A stretch of DNA of 64,000 nucleotides from Planctomycetales bacterium 10988 (GCA_009664345.1 CP043547.1:5608709-5672708); one strand, 5' to 3'; shown: positions 1-9,783, numbered from the stretch's first letter. Program-made: numbers and translations. The notes: generated from the sequence alone by a model not told the origin.

Positions 1-450
1 TCAATTGAAGTTCGGCTTCGAGAGTTACGGTTGCCAAAAATCGACAGCATCAAAGCTGCTGCCCCCTTTTCAGACCCGACAATCGCCAAATTACTTGGAG
101 AGACCATTCCCCGGAGAGTCTCGCAAATCGAATCGTCAACATCAACAGTGTCGGCATCAATCAGTCGGATTAAGCAAGCGAAGATGTTAGCTGAGCGTCG
201 GGCGAGATTGAAGGTCGATGTCTACGGACTAATGACGTGTGGGAGAACAACGCAAGTATTGGAAATCTACAAGCGCCAGGGGATCAAGGCGACATTTCAC
301 GACATAGACAGTGATGATGTCGCGAAGGCTGAGGTGAGGACCGCGATCTTGAAGAAGAACGAATTACCGTTGGTGAAAGTGAACGGCATAAGCATAAACG
401 GAAGGGGAGAAGAACTATCATACGAGAGTATTCTCAAATCATGTAAGTAG
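1..450 (+). CDS. Glutaredoxin-like protein, 5' end outside window
   Basis: The frame is open from base 1, so the gene probably begins upstream of the window; the first in-window start is a TTG at 31, giving 139 residues. The last 75 residues look like a glutaredoxin-type thioredoxin fold: a beta strand (VDVYGLMTCGRTTQV) carrying one cysteine, a helix, a second strand, then a Leu-Pro pair at the usual cis-proline site and a glycine-rich turn (KVNGISINGRG). A single cysteine points to a monothiol or non-catalytic form. The preceding 60 residues are polar and helical and match nothing I recognise, so this may be the C-terminal domain of a larger protein. It lies 34 bases before the protease-nuclease gene on the same strand and could share its transcript. 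The fold is inferred from pattern only. Confidence 0.5.
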   Translation, partial: SIEVRLRELRLPKIDSIKAAAPFSDPTIAKLLGETIPRRVSQIESSTSTVSASISRIKQAKMLAERRARLKVDVYGLMTCGRTTQVLEIYKRQGIKATFHDIDSDDVAKAEVRTAILKKNELPLVKVNGISINGRGEELSYESILKSCK

Positions 451-484
451 GATTTTCGTTTTGTAGCTAGTTAATTGTGGACAT

Positions 485-3427
485 ATGGCACTCGTTTATC
501 CATTCGATACAGTTTGGTACGTTGAAGGCCACAACGCCTACGGGCAGGTCGTAACGTCGGGCAGCGCGGTGGCTGTACGGTTGAGGCATGGTGACGATCC
601 TGCGGAGACGTACCTTCTCACGTGCTCGCACGTTGTCAGAGGGCTTTCTTCCGACAGACAAAAGGGACATGGGGAAATTCTCAGTTCCATTAAAGTCTGG
701 CCGCCGGGGCGAGGCTTTGATGACGATGATGGGATTGCTGCACACATTCAACAGGACGCAAAGGCCACTGACCTAAACGATGTGCCCGTTGACAAACGCT
801 TGAACGTGACGGACGACTGGTTGTTGCTGCGGATTGACGATGATACACGGCGCCGCGGTGCGGACACGGTGGTTTGGGCCGACGAGGTGAGTGCTGGTCA
901 ATCTGTCGCTGTATTTGGATACCCCGCCGGAAGAGCCTCGATAAGTGATACCAACGTTGTCGTTCCCACTAAAGCACCACAGGATATCACGGTGCGCAGC
1001 GAAAGCAGTGGCGTTGTTCAACTGACTGGTAGTGCGACTGAACCGGGAATGAGCGGCGGTGGTATCTTCGATGAACACGGTAACTTTGTCGGTCTACATC
1101 GTGCAAAATACGCAGGTGCGATCCAGCTTCACGGCGTTTACGCTCCCAAGATTCGTCAGTGGCTGAGCGAAAGCGATTACTTGGTTGTCACGGAAGCACC
1201 AAGGTTGCCGGACGCGGAGGAGGCTGATACGGAGCAGACGGATGGACTTGCCAGTGGCACACTGCGGGAACAACCTGATGATCCGATGAATTGGAGGAAA
1301 CTCATTGCGTGGATTTCGGCCAGTGTCTTGGTAGTTGGCGGATTGATTGCCGCGATTCCTTATTTGATTCCCGACAATCCCGACATCGTTCCCGTCGAAC
1401 CAACAAGTCAGACGACTCACGTTCGCCTGAATGCCTCGTTGCTCACAATCGGTGAGAGTGGTTTTGTAAAAGAACGGACACCATTATCGAATGCAAAGAT
1501 CAGTATACATCCCTCTTCCTTTGACGCACTTAGAATCGTCCCCACACTGACCGACGAGAATGGTGATTCCATTGTCGAGATCGACCACCCACCATTGACT
1601 TCGCAGCAACAGTTGAAGGGACACTTTGTGGTGCTCGATGTTCCCGATGAACTTGAGGGCGACTCACCGTACGCGACAACAGAGCATGGAGCGGTCATGG
1701 AGGGAGAGAGTCTGCGAATGCTGCGAATGACGCCCCGCGTCTTCGCAGATGGCGAGCAAATTGAGCTTCAGGTCGTACCGGAGAAGGACATACCACGGTT
1801 CTACCTTGCCAGCGTCGCACCGTCATTGGCCGATGACCCGTCTGGTAATCCCGTTTACACCACATCTTCACATCGGGTGTTTGCAGACATTCAACAAACG
1901 GAGGCGGATGCAACGCTTGCCCTTTGGAGCGAGATACTTAAACGTCAACGACCTGTGCTTGGCCCCGACGATTTAGAGCGAGCGGATGAATGGAAAAATA
2001 TCGAAAGCCTTCAACCACTACTCAATTCGGTTTGCTACGCCACCGACACGAACAGGCCAGAGTTGACTTACCTTGGTACTGGCTTTGTTGTCGCGAAAGA
2101 CACCGTGATAGTCGCCTCCTATTCCGAGCCAGTTGATCAGATTGGAGTTGGGCTATCGATGAATCCGTCGGACGAAGGGCATCGTGTGTTTCCTGTGTCC
2201 GACGTATTATTTCGTTCACATGATCTTCAAGTGGCAGTTCTGGACGTTCCGGGAATCGAAACTGAGCCACTGACGCTGCTGGAAAAAAATCCATTCATTG
2301 GAGACCAGTCGTCCATCGCCGTGCTCGGTTACCCAGCGATTGATCACAGATTGCCGCCTGAAGTGAACGAGTTGTTCAACGGTAGAAAGCATCGATTGAG
2401 CATTATGCCCGGGAAACTTCTGGGATTCCGGAGCAAGGAGGAATTTGGATCGACGAAAAAGTATGTCGAACTGACGTACGACGCAACAACGGCTGGTGGA
2501 GTTGGTGGCGCTCCTGTGGTTGATTTGGCGTCTGGGGCTGTGGCTGGTATCCACCTGACTGGTAAGTGGTCGGGAGAGCGGAAAATCGGAGGTGCAGTTC
2601 CCACTTGGGCACTGCTGGAAGACGAAGAATTGGCCGCAGTGCTTCGCGATCGCGGTGCCAAGTTCGCGACTCCTGCTCGCGTCAATGACGCGGCCTTCGC
2701 CCTTGGAGGAAACGGATACGATTCGGAATTCCTGAGCGGCGGCACAGTCCCGCTACCGTTACCAAAAGAACGCCCAGAAAAACTTGAGCAGCTAAAATTC
2801 GACTACCCTCACTTCACCGTCGTGATGAATCCACGGCATGCATTAGCTTGGTACACCGCATGCAATATTGATCGCTCCGATTTGAAACGCATTTCGCGAG
2901 CTCGATTTGAGTTCGTTGTGGATTCACGGGGAGGTTTAACGCTTCAACGCACCAATGAGTACTACAACAACAACGAATGGGACCGCGGGCATCTTGTCAG
3001 CTCAAGCAGTGTCGCCTGGGGAACGATTGATGAAGCGACCAAGGCGAAGAACGCAGCGTACGCGTTTACGAACATTACACCGCAATACATGACTTTCAAT
3101 CAGGGCGTTTGGCTCAACTTGGAGGACGCAATCCTCTCAGACTTGGAACCAGACTCCAACCGAATTTCCGTGTTTTCCGGACCGGTCTTTAGCGAGGACG
3201 ACCCCGTGTATCGCGGTTTTACAATCCCGCAAGCGTTCTGGAAAATTGCAGTGTTCGCGCCAAGGCAATCAGGCGAGAGGCGAGTTCTCGCTTGGATCAT
3301 CCCGCAGTTTGATACCAGCAACGGGGTCGCAATTCCGTTTCCGCGCGAACGCGAATTCGCCGAGTTTGAAACAACTGTTGAGGCCGTCGAGCAAGCAACC
3401 TATCTGGTTTTTAGAAGATTGGATTAG
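485..3427 (+). CDS. Trypsin-like protease / membrane / pseudo-protease / DRGH nuclease fusion
   Basis: 980 residues with several modules. Residues about 15-225 are a trypsin-like serine protease with a complete triad: His in TCSHVV (about 49), Asp in DDWLLLRID (about 111) and Ser in GMSGGG (about 190). One transmembrane segment lies at about 273-295. Residues about 505-730 form a second trypsin-like fold whose catalytic His and Ser positions are replaced (ASYSEP, GGVGGAP), so it is probably an inactive binding domain. Residues about 780-980 are a DNA/RNA non-specific endonuclease of the EndoG/NUC1 type, with the DRGH motif at about 833-836, then the NITPQ..FNQG.W..LE metal-binding region. A natural inference is that the protease or pseudo-protease senses or processes a trigger and the nuclease degrades nucleic acid, as in abortive-infection effectors. 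The protease-lipase gene downstream supports a conflict-system role. The start is the ATG at 485. Confidence 0.88.
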   Translation: MALVYPFDTVWYVEGHNAYGQVVTSGSAVAVRLRHGDDPAETYLLTCSHVVRGLSSDRQKGHGEILSSIKVWPPGRGFDDDDGIAAHIQQDAKATDLNDVPVDKRLNVTDDWLLLRIDDDTRRRGADTVVWADEVSAGQSVAVFGYPAGRASISDTNVVVPTKAPQDITVRSESSGVVQLTGSATEPGMSGGGIFDEHGNFVGLHRAKYAGAIQLHGVYAPKIRQWLSESDYLVVTEAPRLPDAEEADTEQTDGLASGTLREQPDDPMNWRKLIAWISASVLVVGGLIAAIPYLIPDNPDIVPVEPTSQTTHVRLNASLLTIGESGFVKERTPLSNAKISIHPSSFDALRIVPTLTDENGDSIVEIDHPPLTSQQQLKGHFVVLDVPDELEGDSPYATTEHGAVMEGESLRMLRMTPRVFADGEQIELQVVPEKDIPRFYLASVAPSLADDPSGNPVYTTSSHRVFADIQQTEADATLALWSEILKRQRPVLGPDDLERADEWKNIESLQPLLNSVCYATDTNRPELTYLGTGFVVAKDTVIVASYSEPVDQIGVGLSMNPSDEGHRVFPVSDVLFRSHDLQVAVLDVPGIETEPLTLLEKNPFIGDQSSIAVLGYPAIDHRLPPEVNELFNGRKHRLSIMPGKLLGFRSKEEFGSTKKYVELTYDATTAGGVGGAPVVDLASGAVAGIHLTGKWSGERKIGGAVPTWALLEDEELAAVLRDRGAKFATPARVNDAAFALGGNGYDSEFLSGGTVPLPLPKERPEKLEQLKFDYPHFTVVMNPRHALAWYTACNIDRSDLKRISRARFEFVVDSRGGLTLQRTNEYYNNNEWDRGHLVSSSSVAWGTIDEATKAKNAAYAFTNITPQYMTFNQGVWLNLEDAILSDLEPDSNRISVFSGPVFSEDDPVYRGFTIPQAFWKIAVFAPRQSGERRVLAWIIPQFDTSNGVAIPFPREREFAEFETTVEAVEQATYLVFRRLD

Positions 3428-3563
3428 TTGACGATCGCTGCATGCTTGGATTGAGATTGACAGATTGATGACTTTGAACTCCGGCCTCAGCAGCTGTGCC
3501 GACCTTAGAAACTGAAGACACTAATCAAGATTGTTTCACCCACTGAGGATTACGAGGATTACC

Positions 3564-5843
3564 ATGTCTGACGACCGGCTAGCACGTATCCGAAAAATGA
3601 TCGAACAAGTCGATCCTTCGCGGAAAGCAGATGGCCTAAAAGAAACGCTTGAGAGCAGTTGTGGTATGGGTGCCGGGCCAACGCTGGATTCACACTCTCC
3701 CGGTTCTGGTGGAGAGCTTGAGTATCAAATCGCGGTAGAGTCACTTGACGTTCTGGATCGCGGCGATCAGCTCGATAGCCAGCATCAGTTTGCTTTGGAA
3801 GCAATCGTGATGCCCTTTTATCGTCCCGTTGTTGACATTGTTGACAATCACATGACGGTGAATCAACTTACATCTAAGTGGAAGCATCTCGGCGAAGAAG
3901 AAAATCGCACACGAATCGAACAGAAATTGTTGTCGATCGGTCGCTTGGAGATTCCCGGTCATCCTTCTCTGCCCTATGCCGGAACGGGTTTCGTCGTTGG
4001 GCAAAGACGCGACGGTCGTTCAATCTTAATGACAAACCGCCATGTCGCCGAGATTTTCTCAACAGGAATCGGAGACAATAATCTTGACTTCGTGGCCGGA
4101 CAACGCGTGGATGTTGACTTTCTGCAGGAATTCGGTCGGATCAAGAAAGACAGTCTAAAAGTCGAACGGGTCGTGATGATTCACCCGTTCTGGGATATGG
4201 CATTGCTCGAAGTCCGTGGCCTGTCACCGCAACGGCAGCCATTGACGTTACGCACCGACCCGCCAGAACAGTTCGCCGAGAACGAAGTCGTTGTAGTTGG
4301 TTACCCCGGATACGATCCTGAGCCGGATGTCGTCTATCAACAAACGCAAGCCCGGATATTTCGCAGTGTGTACTATGTGAAACGGCTGCAACCGGGCGTA
4401 CTAAAAACGCGTGACGAGGTGCCAAGCTACGGGCGAACTGTGCCAGCCATCACCCACGACTGCTCAACGCTGGGCGGCAACTCTGGATCAGCCGTGATTA
4501 ACGTCAAGTCGGGAGACGTAATCGCACTTCATTTCGCGGGCGCGTATTTGCGAGCAAACTATGCTATTCCAATTCACGATCTCGCTCAGGATCAACGGGT
4601 TCTGGACCAAGACCTGAATTTCCAAGGTCCAAGTGCTGACCCCGAACAAGGGTTGTACGATGAATACTGGCGTCTCCTAAAAACCGAAGGATCGTCGAAG
4701 GCAGGTCACTCGCACGGCCTAGGCCGCATGGCTCAAACTCCCAGTTCAACATCCATTCAGTCTGGCAGTACAAATCAGCCGAAGGCGGTGTCTTCTACCA
4801 AAAAGCCGCAGGCGGCTCATAAAGTTGCTGCATTTACTTTCTCTGTACCGCTGTGCATTACGGTTGACTTTGGCGACACTACTTTCCCATCAGCAACTTA
4901 CTCGACCGATGTGACTCACCATGTTTCCGAAGCCGATACGGATTTGACTGAACGCGAAGGGCTATTTGGGCGCGAGGAACTTCCGCTTGGGGAAGCGTTG
5001 AATCTGTTTTCACTCGACTCGCTTTCGACCACCGGTTTTGACTGGGAAGCTTCGTTATCGTTGGCGGTTTGCAGCAAGCTGGCTTACGCCACTGCATCCA
5101 TCGTCGAAGCGGCAGTTACCGGCACGATGGGATTCGATGATGGAGAGTTCGTGGACGAGAACGAAACTCAATGTTTCATCGGTTCCACGACCGATTTCAC
5201 CCTCGTCAGCTTTCGCGGTACGGAAAGCCTGCGTGACTGGCTGGCTGACCTCAATGTTCGCAGCATTCAGCATGACTACGGTCGGGTCCATCGCGGATTT
5301 TTCGGTGCCTTTGAAGATGCCCGAGAGCAATTGGAGGAAAAAATTCGCGACTCTGGAAACCGATCCCTTGTGTTGACCGGCCATAGTCTCGGAGGCGCTC
5401 TCGCGACGGTGGCGGCCGCAGAGTGGCACGACATGTTCGACATCAGGAGCGTTTACACATACGGGCAACCGGCGGTCGTCAAGAGAGGTTTTCGCGACTT
5501 TTTCAAGTCCTATCTTGGCGACATACTAATCCGGTTTGTCAACGACGACGACATTGTCACCCGCGTTCCACCGACCTACGTCCATGTCGGTCTGCTTAAA
5601 CATTTGGATGCAAACGGTAATCTGCGTCCAGCGACAGAATCCTTCGGCGCTCAACCACCCACAATGAGCGAACGTGAATTCGACCTACTTCGGGCCGAGC
5701 TACTTCGCCAGAGAATAAACGAGCGAAGTTTGGGTTCATCAAGCACCGAGTCGCTTGGAGCACCCGCAACAGAAGGCCTATTCCCCAGCATCTCCGATCA
5801 TAGTATCGATAACTACATTTCAAAGATACGTGATCAAAAATGA
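3564..5843 (+). CDS. Trypsin-like protease fused to class 3 lipase
   Basis: The ATG at 3564 is preferred over an upstream TTG because GAGG stands about 8 bases before it; the product has 759 residues. A short helical N-terminus (DDRLARIRKMIEQVDP) is followed by a trypsin-like protease at about 140-350 with His in TNRHVA (about 160), Asp in WDMALLEV (about 211) and Ser in GGNSGSAV (about 307), so the triad looks intact. After a low-complexity linker rich in Ser, Thr and Gln comes an alpha/beta-hydrolase of the class 3 lipase type, with the nucleophile elbow GHSLGG (Ser about 608), an Asp in FVNDDDIVTRVPP and a downstream His. The lipase would attack membrane lipids. There is no obvious signal peptide, so the protein probably acts inside the cell. 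The same plan as the upstream gene (protease plus toxic enzyme) suggests that both are alternative effectors of one conflict system. Confidence 0.88.
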   Translation: MSDDRLARIRKMIEQVDPSRKADGLKETLESSCGMGAGPTLDSHSPGSGGELEYQIAVESLDVLDRGDQLDSQHQFALEAIVMPFYRPVVDIVDNHMTVNQLTSKWKHLGEEENRTRIEQKLLSIGRLEIPGHPSLPYAGTGFVVGQRRDGRSILMTNRHVAEIFSTGIGDNNLDFVAGQRVDVDFLQEFGRIKKDSLKVERVVMIHPFWDMALLEVRGLSPQRQPLTLRTDPPEQFAENEVVVVGYPGYDPEPDVVYQQTQARIFRSVYYVKRLQPGVLKTRDEVPSYGRTVPAITHDCSTLGGNSGSAVINVKSGDVIALHFAGAYLRANYAIPIHDLAQDQRVLDQDLNFQGPSADPEQGLYDEYWRLLKTEGSSKAGHSHGLGRMAQTPSSTSIQSGSTNQPKAVSSTKKPQAAHKVAAFTFSVPLCITVDFGDTTFPSATYSTDVTHHVSEADTDLTEREGLFGREELPLGEALNLFSLDSLSTTGFDWEASLSLAVCSKLAYATASIVEAAVTGTMGFDDGEFVDENETQCFIGSTTDFTLVSFRGTESLRDWLADLNVRSIQHDYGRVHRGFFGAFEDAREQLEEKIRDSGNRSLVLTGHSLGGALATVAAAEWHDMFDIRSVYTYGQPAVVKRGFRDFFKSYLGDILIRFVNDDDIVTRVPPTYVHVGLLKHLDANGNLRPATESFGAQPPTMSEREFDLLRAELLRQRINERSLGSSSTESLGAPATEGLFPSISDHSIDNYISKIRDQK

Positions 5844-6607
5844 AGGCGACTGCCGACAACAGTCTTCTCATGATCATGATACAGCAATGTATTCTTGGAT
5901 ATTCTGACACGTTTGGTGCACAACTCTAACTATAACTCTAAATGCCGATGTCTCAACTTAAGACTTTTACATCGGTTGCATCGTTGCCTTGCGGACAAAC
6001 TCTGGCGCTAAGTGCTTCCTGTTCTGCTCGTCCAGCCCGACTGAGATTGTGCCAGATGAGATTGTGCCAGATGAGATTGTGCCATAATTGTTCGCTGTCT
6101 CGATGTCCGAAGCAGGCTACAGGGCGGTGTTTTTTCTAAATCTCCGATTCGTTTGTAGTCAACCGATGCGGATTGCAGAGATGGCTCAGACGCCGAGTTT
6201 GCATCGACTGCCGCATTTTCATCCGGCTGAAAACTCGTATTGGTCCTGAGCACAGATGTATTTTTCATGAAAGTGCGGTATGTTGTGCTCTTGCGCCGCC
6301 GGAACATATCCGTATTGGCTGAATCAAAGTAGTTAAGTTCTGATTACCTAAAACCCCTTGCGGTTCGGATGATCGTTCGCATTCAGAGCTGAGTTGGACC
6401 CCGAACCGAATTGCGATCTGCCTGGACCACTACGACAAAACCCTCACACAAAAAACGACTTGCGATCGAGGGCTGTTGGTTCGTATTGTGATCCAATTCT
6501 TCGCGGCTCCCCGAGGCGGTATCAACTCGAATCTCGGGTTCGTCGAGCTAGGTGCCTTTCGCTGCAGGAGTTTACGTCAACAGCCAGTCATCGAGTTTTT
6601 CAAGTGA
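5844..6607 (+). other. Gene-poor stretch with a short tandem repeat
   Basis: No convincing gene is visible on either strand. Short open frames here are low complexity or arise from the repeat at 6043-6085. The stretch sits between intact effector genes and decayed ones and may be a deletion scar. I see no clear promoter or terminator. Confidence 0.5.
6043..6085 (+). repeat. 15-bp direct repeat, 2.9 copies
   Basis: The unit GAGATTGTGCCAGAT occurs twice exactly and a third time for 13 bases. The unit length is a multiple of three, but no supported gene covers it. It may be a replication-slippage product. Confidence 0.9.
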
Positions 6608-6787
6608 AACTCGATTTTTGAGCAGCTTTCGACCGAAGTGAAAGCGGAGCCACCGAAGCAGAAACCAGACCGAATGCGGCTCGCGAAGCACTATCAGTCA
6701 CTGAAGGACAGTGGCAAATTCGAGTCGCGGGCGGCATTGGCAAGTCATCCGGGCGTTAGTCATGCTCGGGTAACTCAAGTGCTTTAG
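6608..6787 (+). pseudogene. Remnant of a helix-turn-helix protein
   Basis: Reading from just after a stop, this frame gives about 59 residues ending in a clear helix-turn-helix: RLAKHYQSLKDSGKFESRAA then ALASHPGVSHARVTQVL. The second helix (ARVTQVL) resembles the recognition helix of small DNA-binding proteins that accompany site-specific recombinases and mobile elements. There is no proper start, and the frame closes at a TAG directly after QVL, where related proteins continue (often with Q or R). It is probably a decayed C-terminal fragment. The upstream codons do not extend to a recognisable domain. Confidence 0.4.
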
Positions 6788-6960
6788 CGAGTCAAGTCAA
6801 CGACTAGAAATCCAAAGAAGGTTGTCCCACCCGATCGACCAGCATTGCGATCGACAATCAATGGGCAGATAATTGTGAAAGTTAGATACTGCGTCTATCA
6901 ACATTTTGGGAGAGCCAATTCCGATGACGCAACAGTCCGAGGGAACCCCGTTGCGATTGA

Positions 6961-7341
6961 TTGTCGTTAGCGGCAAAGCAGTCATCTACGAGGCCACTGT
7001 TAAAACCTGTCGCTGGCAATCACGCCGAAGAGGAAGATGCGGGTAAGGAGTTTAGGATTGAGTGGGGAAAAGTGACTCCTCGGCTAGGAGCGACCGGTTC
7101 CGAGTTTGAACTCATCGGCGTTATCGCTTGGGTTGGCGGATTCGGGTCAGCTGTAACTGTCAGCCAGCTGGCCAATTGGATTTCTTCGACGTTCTATCCA
7201 AAGGACAATGAGCGGGTGCCGCTGGCGAAGAATGATCTGAAGATTGAGATAGAGCGATCTGATGGGCTGCGGATAAAAATCGAGGCGACTTCCAATGGGA
7301 AGATCCGGATACCCGTCGACAAGCTCTTCGGCGGTGAGTGA
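6961..7341 (+). CDS. Small membrane-associated adaptor, possibly EACC1-like
   Basis: 126 residues from a TTG at 6961; the true start may be elsewhere and no good ribosome site is visible. After a polar N-terminus (about 1-45) there is a hydrophobic segment (about 48-72, IGVIAWVGGFGSAVTVSQLANWI), then a beta-rich tail with the pattern LKIEIERSDGLRIKIEATSNGKI. Hydrophobic stretch, short basic helix and beta hairpin is the general plan of EACC1, the effector-associated constant component predicted in bacterial conflict systems with trypsin-like and other effectors. That family assignment is an inference from shape and neighbourhood, not from a recognised motif. The stop TGA overlaps the GTG start of the next, now decayed, metallopeptidase gene, so the two were translationally coupled. 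Confidence 0.5.
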   Translation: MSLAAKQSSTRPLLKPVAGNHAEEEDAGKEFRIEWGKVTPRLGATGSEFELIGVIAWVGGFGSAVTVSQLANWISSTFYPKDNERVPLAKNDLKIEIERSDGLRIKIEATSNGKIRIPVDKLFGGE

Positions 7342-8435
7342 CCGTCGCCCTCGGAAGGCTGGCGCGTCGCCACATCATCGGTATCGATGGACCGCCACCA
7401 CCAGAACCCGTCTTAGGTGCAAAGAACTCGCCTGATGGTGTGGTCGCAATGCGTCATGCCATCGAGTGTCAAGCAGCGTTCGTCCGGACGTTATCGAACG
7501 CCTGAACGAATGTGAGATTCGTATTGTCGACTCCGGAGTCTTCGACGCGCACGCCTGTGTTGAGAATCAGACGCCAATATTGGCGATCTCAACAGGACTT
7601 CTCGATACCCTTGACTGCCAGCTCAGCATGTCTCACGGCTTGTCGAATCTGCCCGTTGAGCTGTCACGCCATGCTCCGCGCAAGGACCTCCCCGAAATTC
7701 CGTACTAGGCTGGTCGAGCATCCTGTTCGGTCGCCTTGTCAGAGACTTTGCATTGGGGCTTCGTCTAAAGCCAAACTCCGCGCGATGCTGACGGTTGACC
7801 GAGAAGTCGAGATCCATCACGGGATACATGGTGCGATTGCATGGACGGTGCTTCGTCAATTGGGACACCACGAGTGCGGACACTTCGAAGATCGAGATAG
7901 TGCAGTGACCAATGTCGCTTGTGAAATGCTTGTCGACGAAACGCTGACAGCGTTTCAACGCGCTGAACTAGAAGCAGACTACTAAGCATTCGAGGCTCTC
8001 AACGACAACTGCCGTGACGTTTTGCTGCCGTGGATGAGTACAGCCCTACAGTCCCAACTGATGTTCGACTCTCTGGGTGCTAAGCGAAAAGACACACCTC
8101 CTCTTACGGTGAATCGGCTTGCTGTTGCCGCTTCACGATCGAATTTGAATCGGGCTACCATTGACCCAGCCGAACACCTCGAATTTCTGAGGTCTACGGC
8201 GTTCAACTTCGAGCAGATCGAGAAACAATTCGCACCCTCCGGGAACTCGCAGTCCACTTTCTTCGACTCGTTATCTCAAGAACAAGTGAAAACGCTGATC
8301 TTGGGTTTGCATCCATGGTTCGACGATTATGAAATACCTTTGAGGGATATGCTTCAAGTTGACACTCGCGATTGGCTGCACCTACTTGGCGCTGAACCTG
8401 ATCTAGATGCGGGCGTTCAAAAGCGCGAGCGATGA
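7338..8435 (+). pseudogene. Decayed metallopeptidase gene A (HxxxH type)
   Basis: The start GTG (7338-7340) overlaps the upstream stop. Frame 3 reads IIGIDGPPPPEPVLGAKNSP... to a TGA near 7503. Coding then continues in frame 2 (VIERLNECEIRIVDSGVFDAHACV, then ILAISTGLLDTL) to a TAG at 7706, and resumes in frame 3 from about 7760 with LRQLGHHECGHFEDRD and, about 25 residues on, ELEADY. HHECGH plus a downstream E.EAD is the zinc-site pattern of M48/U49-like peptidases, and the N-terminal ILAIST-GLLD stretch fits the M48 core. Within frame 3 a TAA (7983) interrupts an otherwise continuous reading. At least two frameshifts and two nonsense codons mean that no full protein can be made. Its position after a small adaptor-like gene suggests that it was part of the same conflict locus. 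Confidence 0.6.
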
Positions 8436-8436
8436 A

Positions 8437-9531
8437 ATGAATTTAGATTATGAACTTCAAGAGTTCCTTCGTAGCGAGAACACCAGTCTCGTTCCATTCT
8501 TCGCGACCGACCAAAGTCGATTCGATGGCGTCGCACCAACGTGGATCAGTTCATTGCGGACACATCTGATCGAGGTAACCGAACAACCGTTTCGATCCCA
8601 TGGTGGGATTGTAAGAGTCGGCGTGGGACTCGTTGAATCACAGGGTGACAAAGGTAGGAACGATTTCCGTCGAGATGCAGTGTGTTGGCGTAACGAGCAG
8701 TCTCCTGGATTTGTATACTGGAGACTTTTCACTCGTTCGATGCTTAGTGATCTCTATTTTACTCTCGCAGCCGTCGATCTCGGGCCAGATAGCCTAATTG
8801 ATGAAAACGTAGACGAGATCGGACATGTTGATACTCTTGGGGATGCATTTCTCAATTCCCCGGCTGCAGCACGAGCGCTGTCGCTGACGCAGCTAGCCGT
8901 AGAGTTCATTTATCTCCACGAGTTATCTCACATTATTCGAGCACACATTCCATATCTTTCATCACGATTTCTTTGCGATCGTCAGTATCTTTGCGAGGTA
9001 AACGACGGCCCCGCCGCTCCGCCTGGGTTGTCGAGTCTGCTTCAGGCGATTGAGATTGATGCCGATCTCACGGCGTTAGGAATAGAGTTGCACTTCGCCA
9101 GCCGGAACGAAAGTGCAACTCCAAATATATACTCGGACGACGATGTTGCCGTTGGGAAGAACCTCGGATTAGCTACGGGGATTGCATAGCGGCTCTTTGA
9201 GCTGTGGAGAAGACACGGGGAGGGGAGCGAGTTTAACCCGTCGAACGCTCTTCATCCGCATCCAAATGTTCGCGAAGTGCTTTAGAACGCTTGGCTTGCG
9301 CGAAGAGAGCAAGAGGACGGGCCTGTCAATCCGGAAGTCTGCCGGCAGGTGAGATTAGGCCGCGATCTCGCCGAAGAGCAGCTCAGCCGACTCGGACCGG
9401 AGTTCCTTCCATCCGCAAAATATCTACGGCAGCGAGGACACGAAAACTTGATGCAGGAGGTTACCTCCTTTACTGATCTCCTTCCAACAACTGTACGCCC
9501 GGATTTACGTGCCTTTGTCACGGAGGTTTAA
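8437..9531 (+). pseudogene. Metallopeptidase gene B (HELSH), two in-frame amber codons
   Basis: The ATG at 8437 lies one base after the stop of gene A. The frame runs 250 codons to a TAG at 9187, continues in the same frame to a second TAG at 9283, then to a TAA at 9529-9531, about 364 codons in all. The first part contains EFIYLHELSHIIRAH (a zinc-binding HExxH) and, about 40 residues on, ALEIDADLTAL-like spacing (QAIEIDADL), the third-ligand region typical of gluzincin-like peptidases; Lit/U49-type phage-exclusion proteases have a comparable layout. The tail after the stops (RLFELWRRHG, NPSNALHPHPNVREVL) is clearly coding. CAG in place of each TAG would give one uninterrupted protein. A truncated 250-residue product retaining the zinc site could still be made from the first segment. 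Confidence 0.6.
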
Positions 9532-9783
9532 TCGAATGCCTGGGGATCGACAAGTTCCAAACGAGGCTACTACTTTCAGCCGCAAACTTGAGACCTGATG
9601 GTACGAAAGCGGTGTTCGATGACCGGTTGAAGCGCCGTTAAGTAGGCGTCGGACGAGGTGGGCCTATAACGATCACCCGATGGGACCTTTACCGCACGGA
9701 ACGCCTAGGTAACACGCCGCTCGTATACACAGTTCGCAAGACGCGTTATACGCCAAGCCTCGAGTGAGATGCTACGAGTCGAT

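Noticed and set aside
6008-6307. 99-codon minus-strand frame with AQSHL repeats
   Set aside because: The repeats are the reverse reading of the 15-bp DNA repeat; no motif, no ribosome site.
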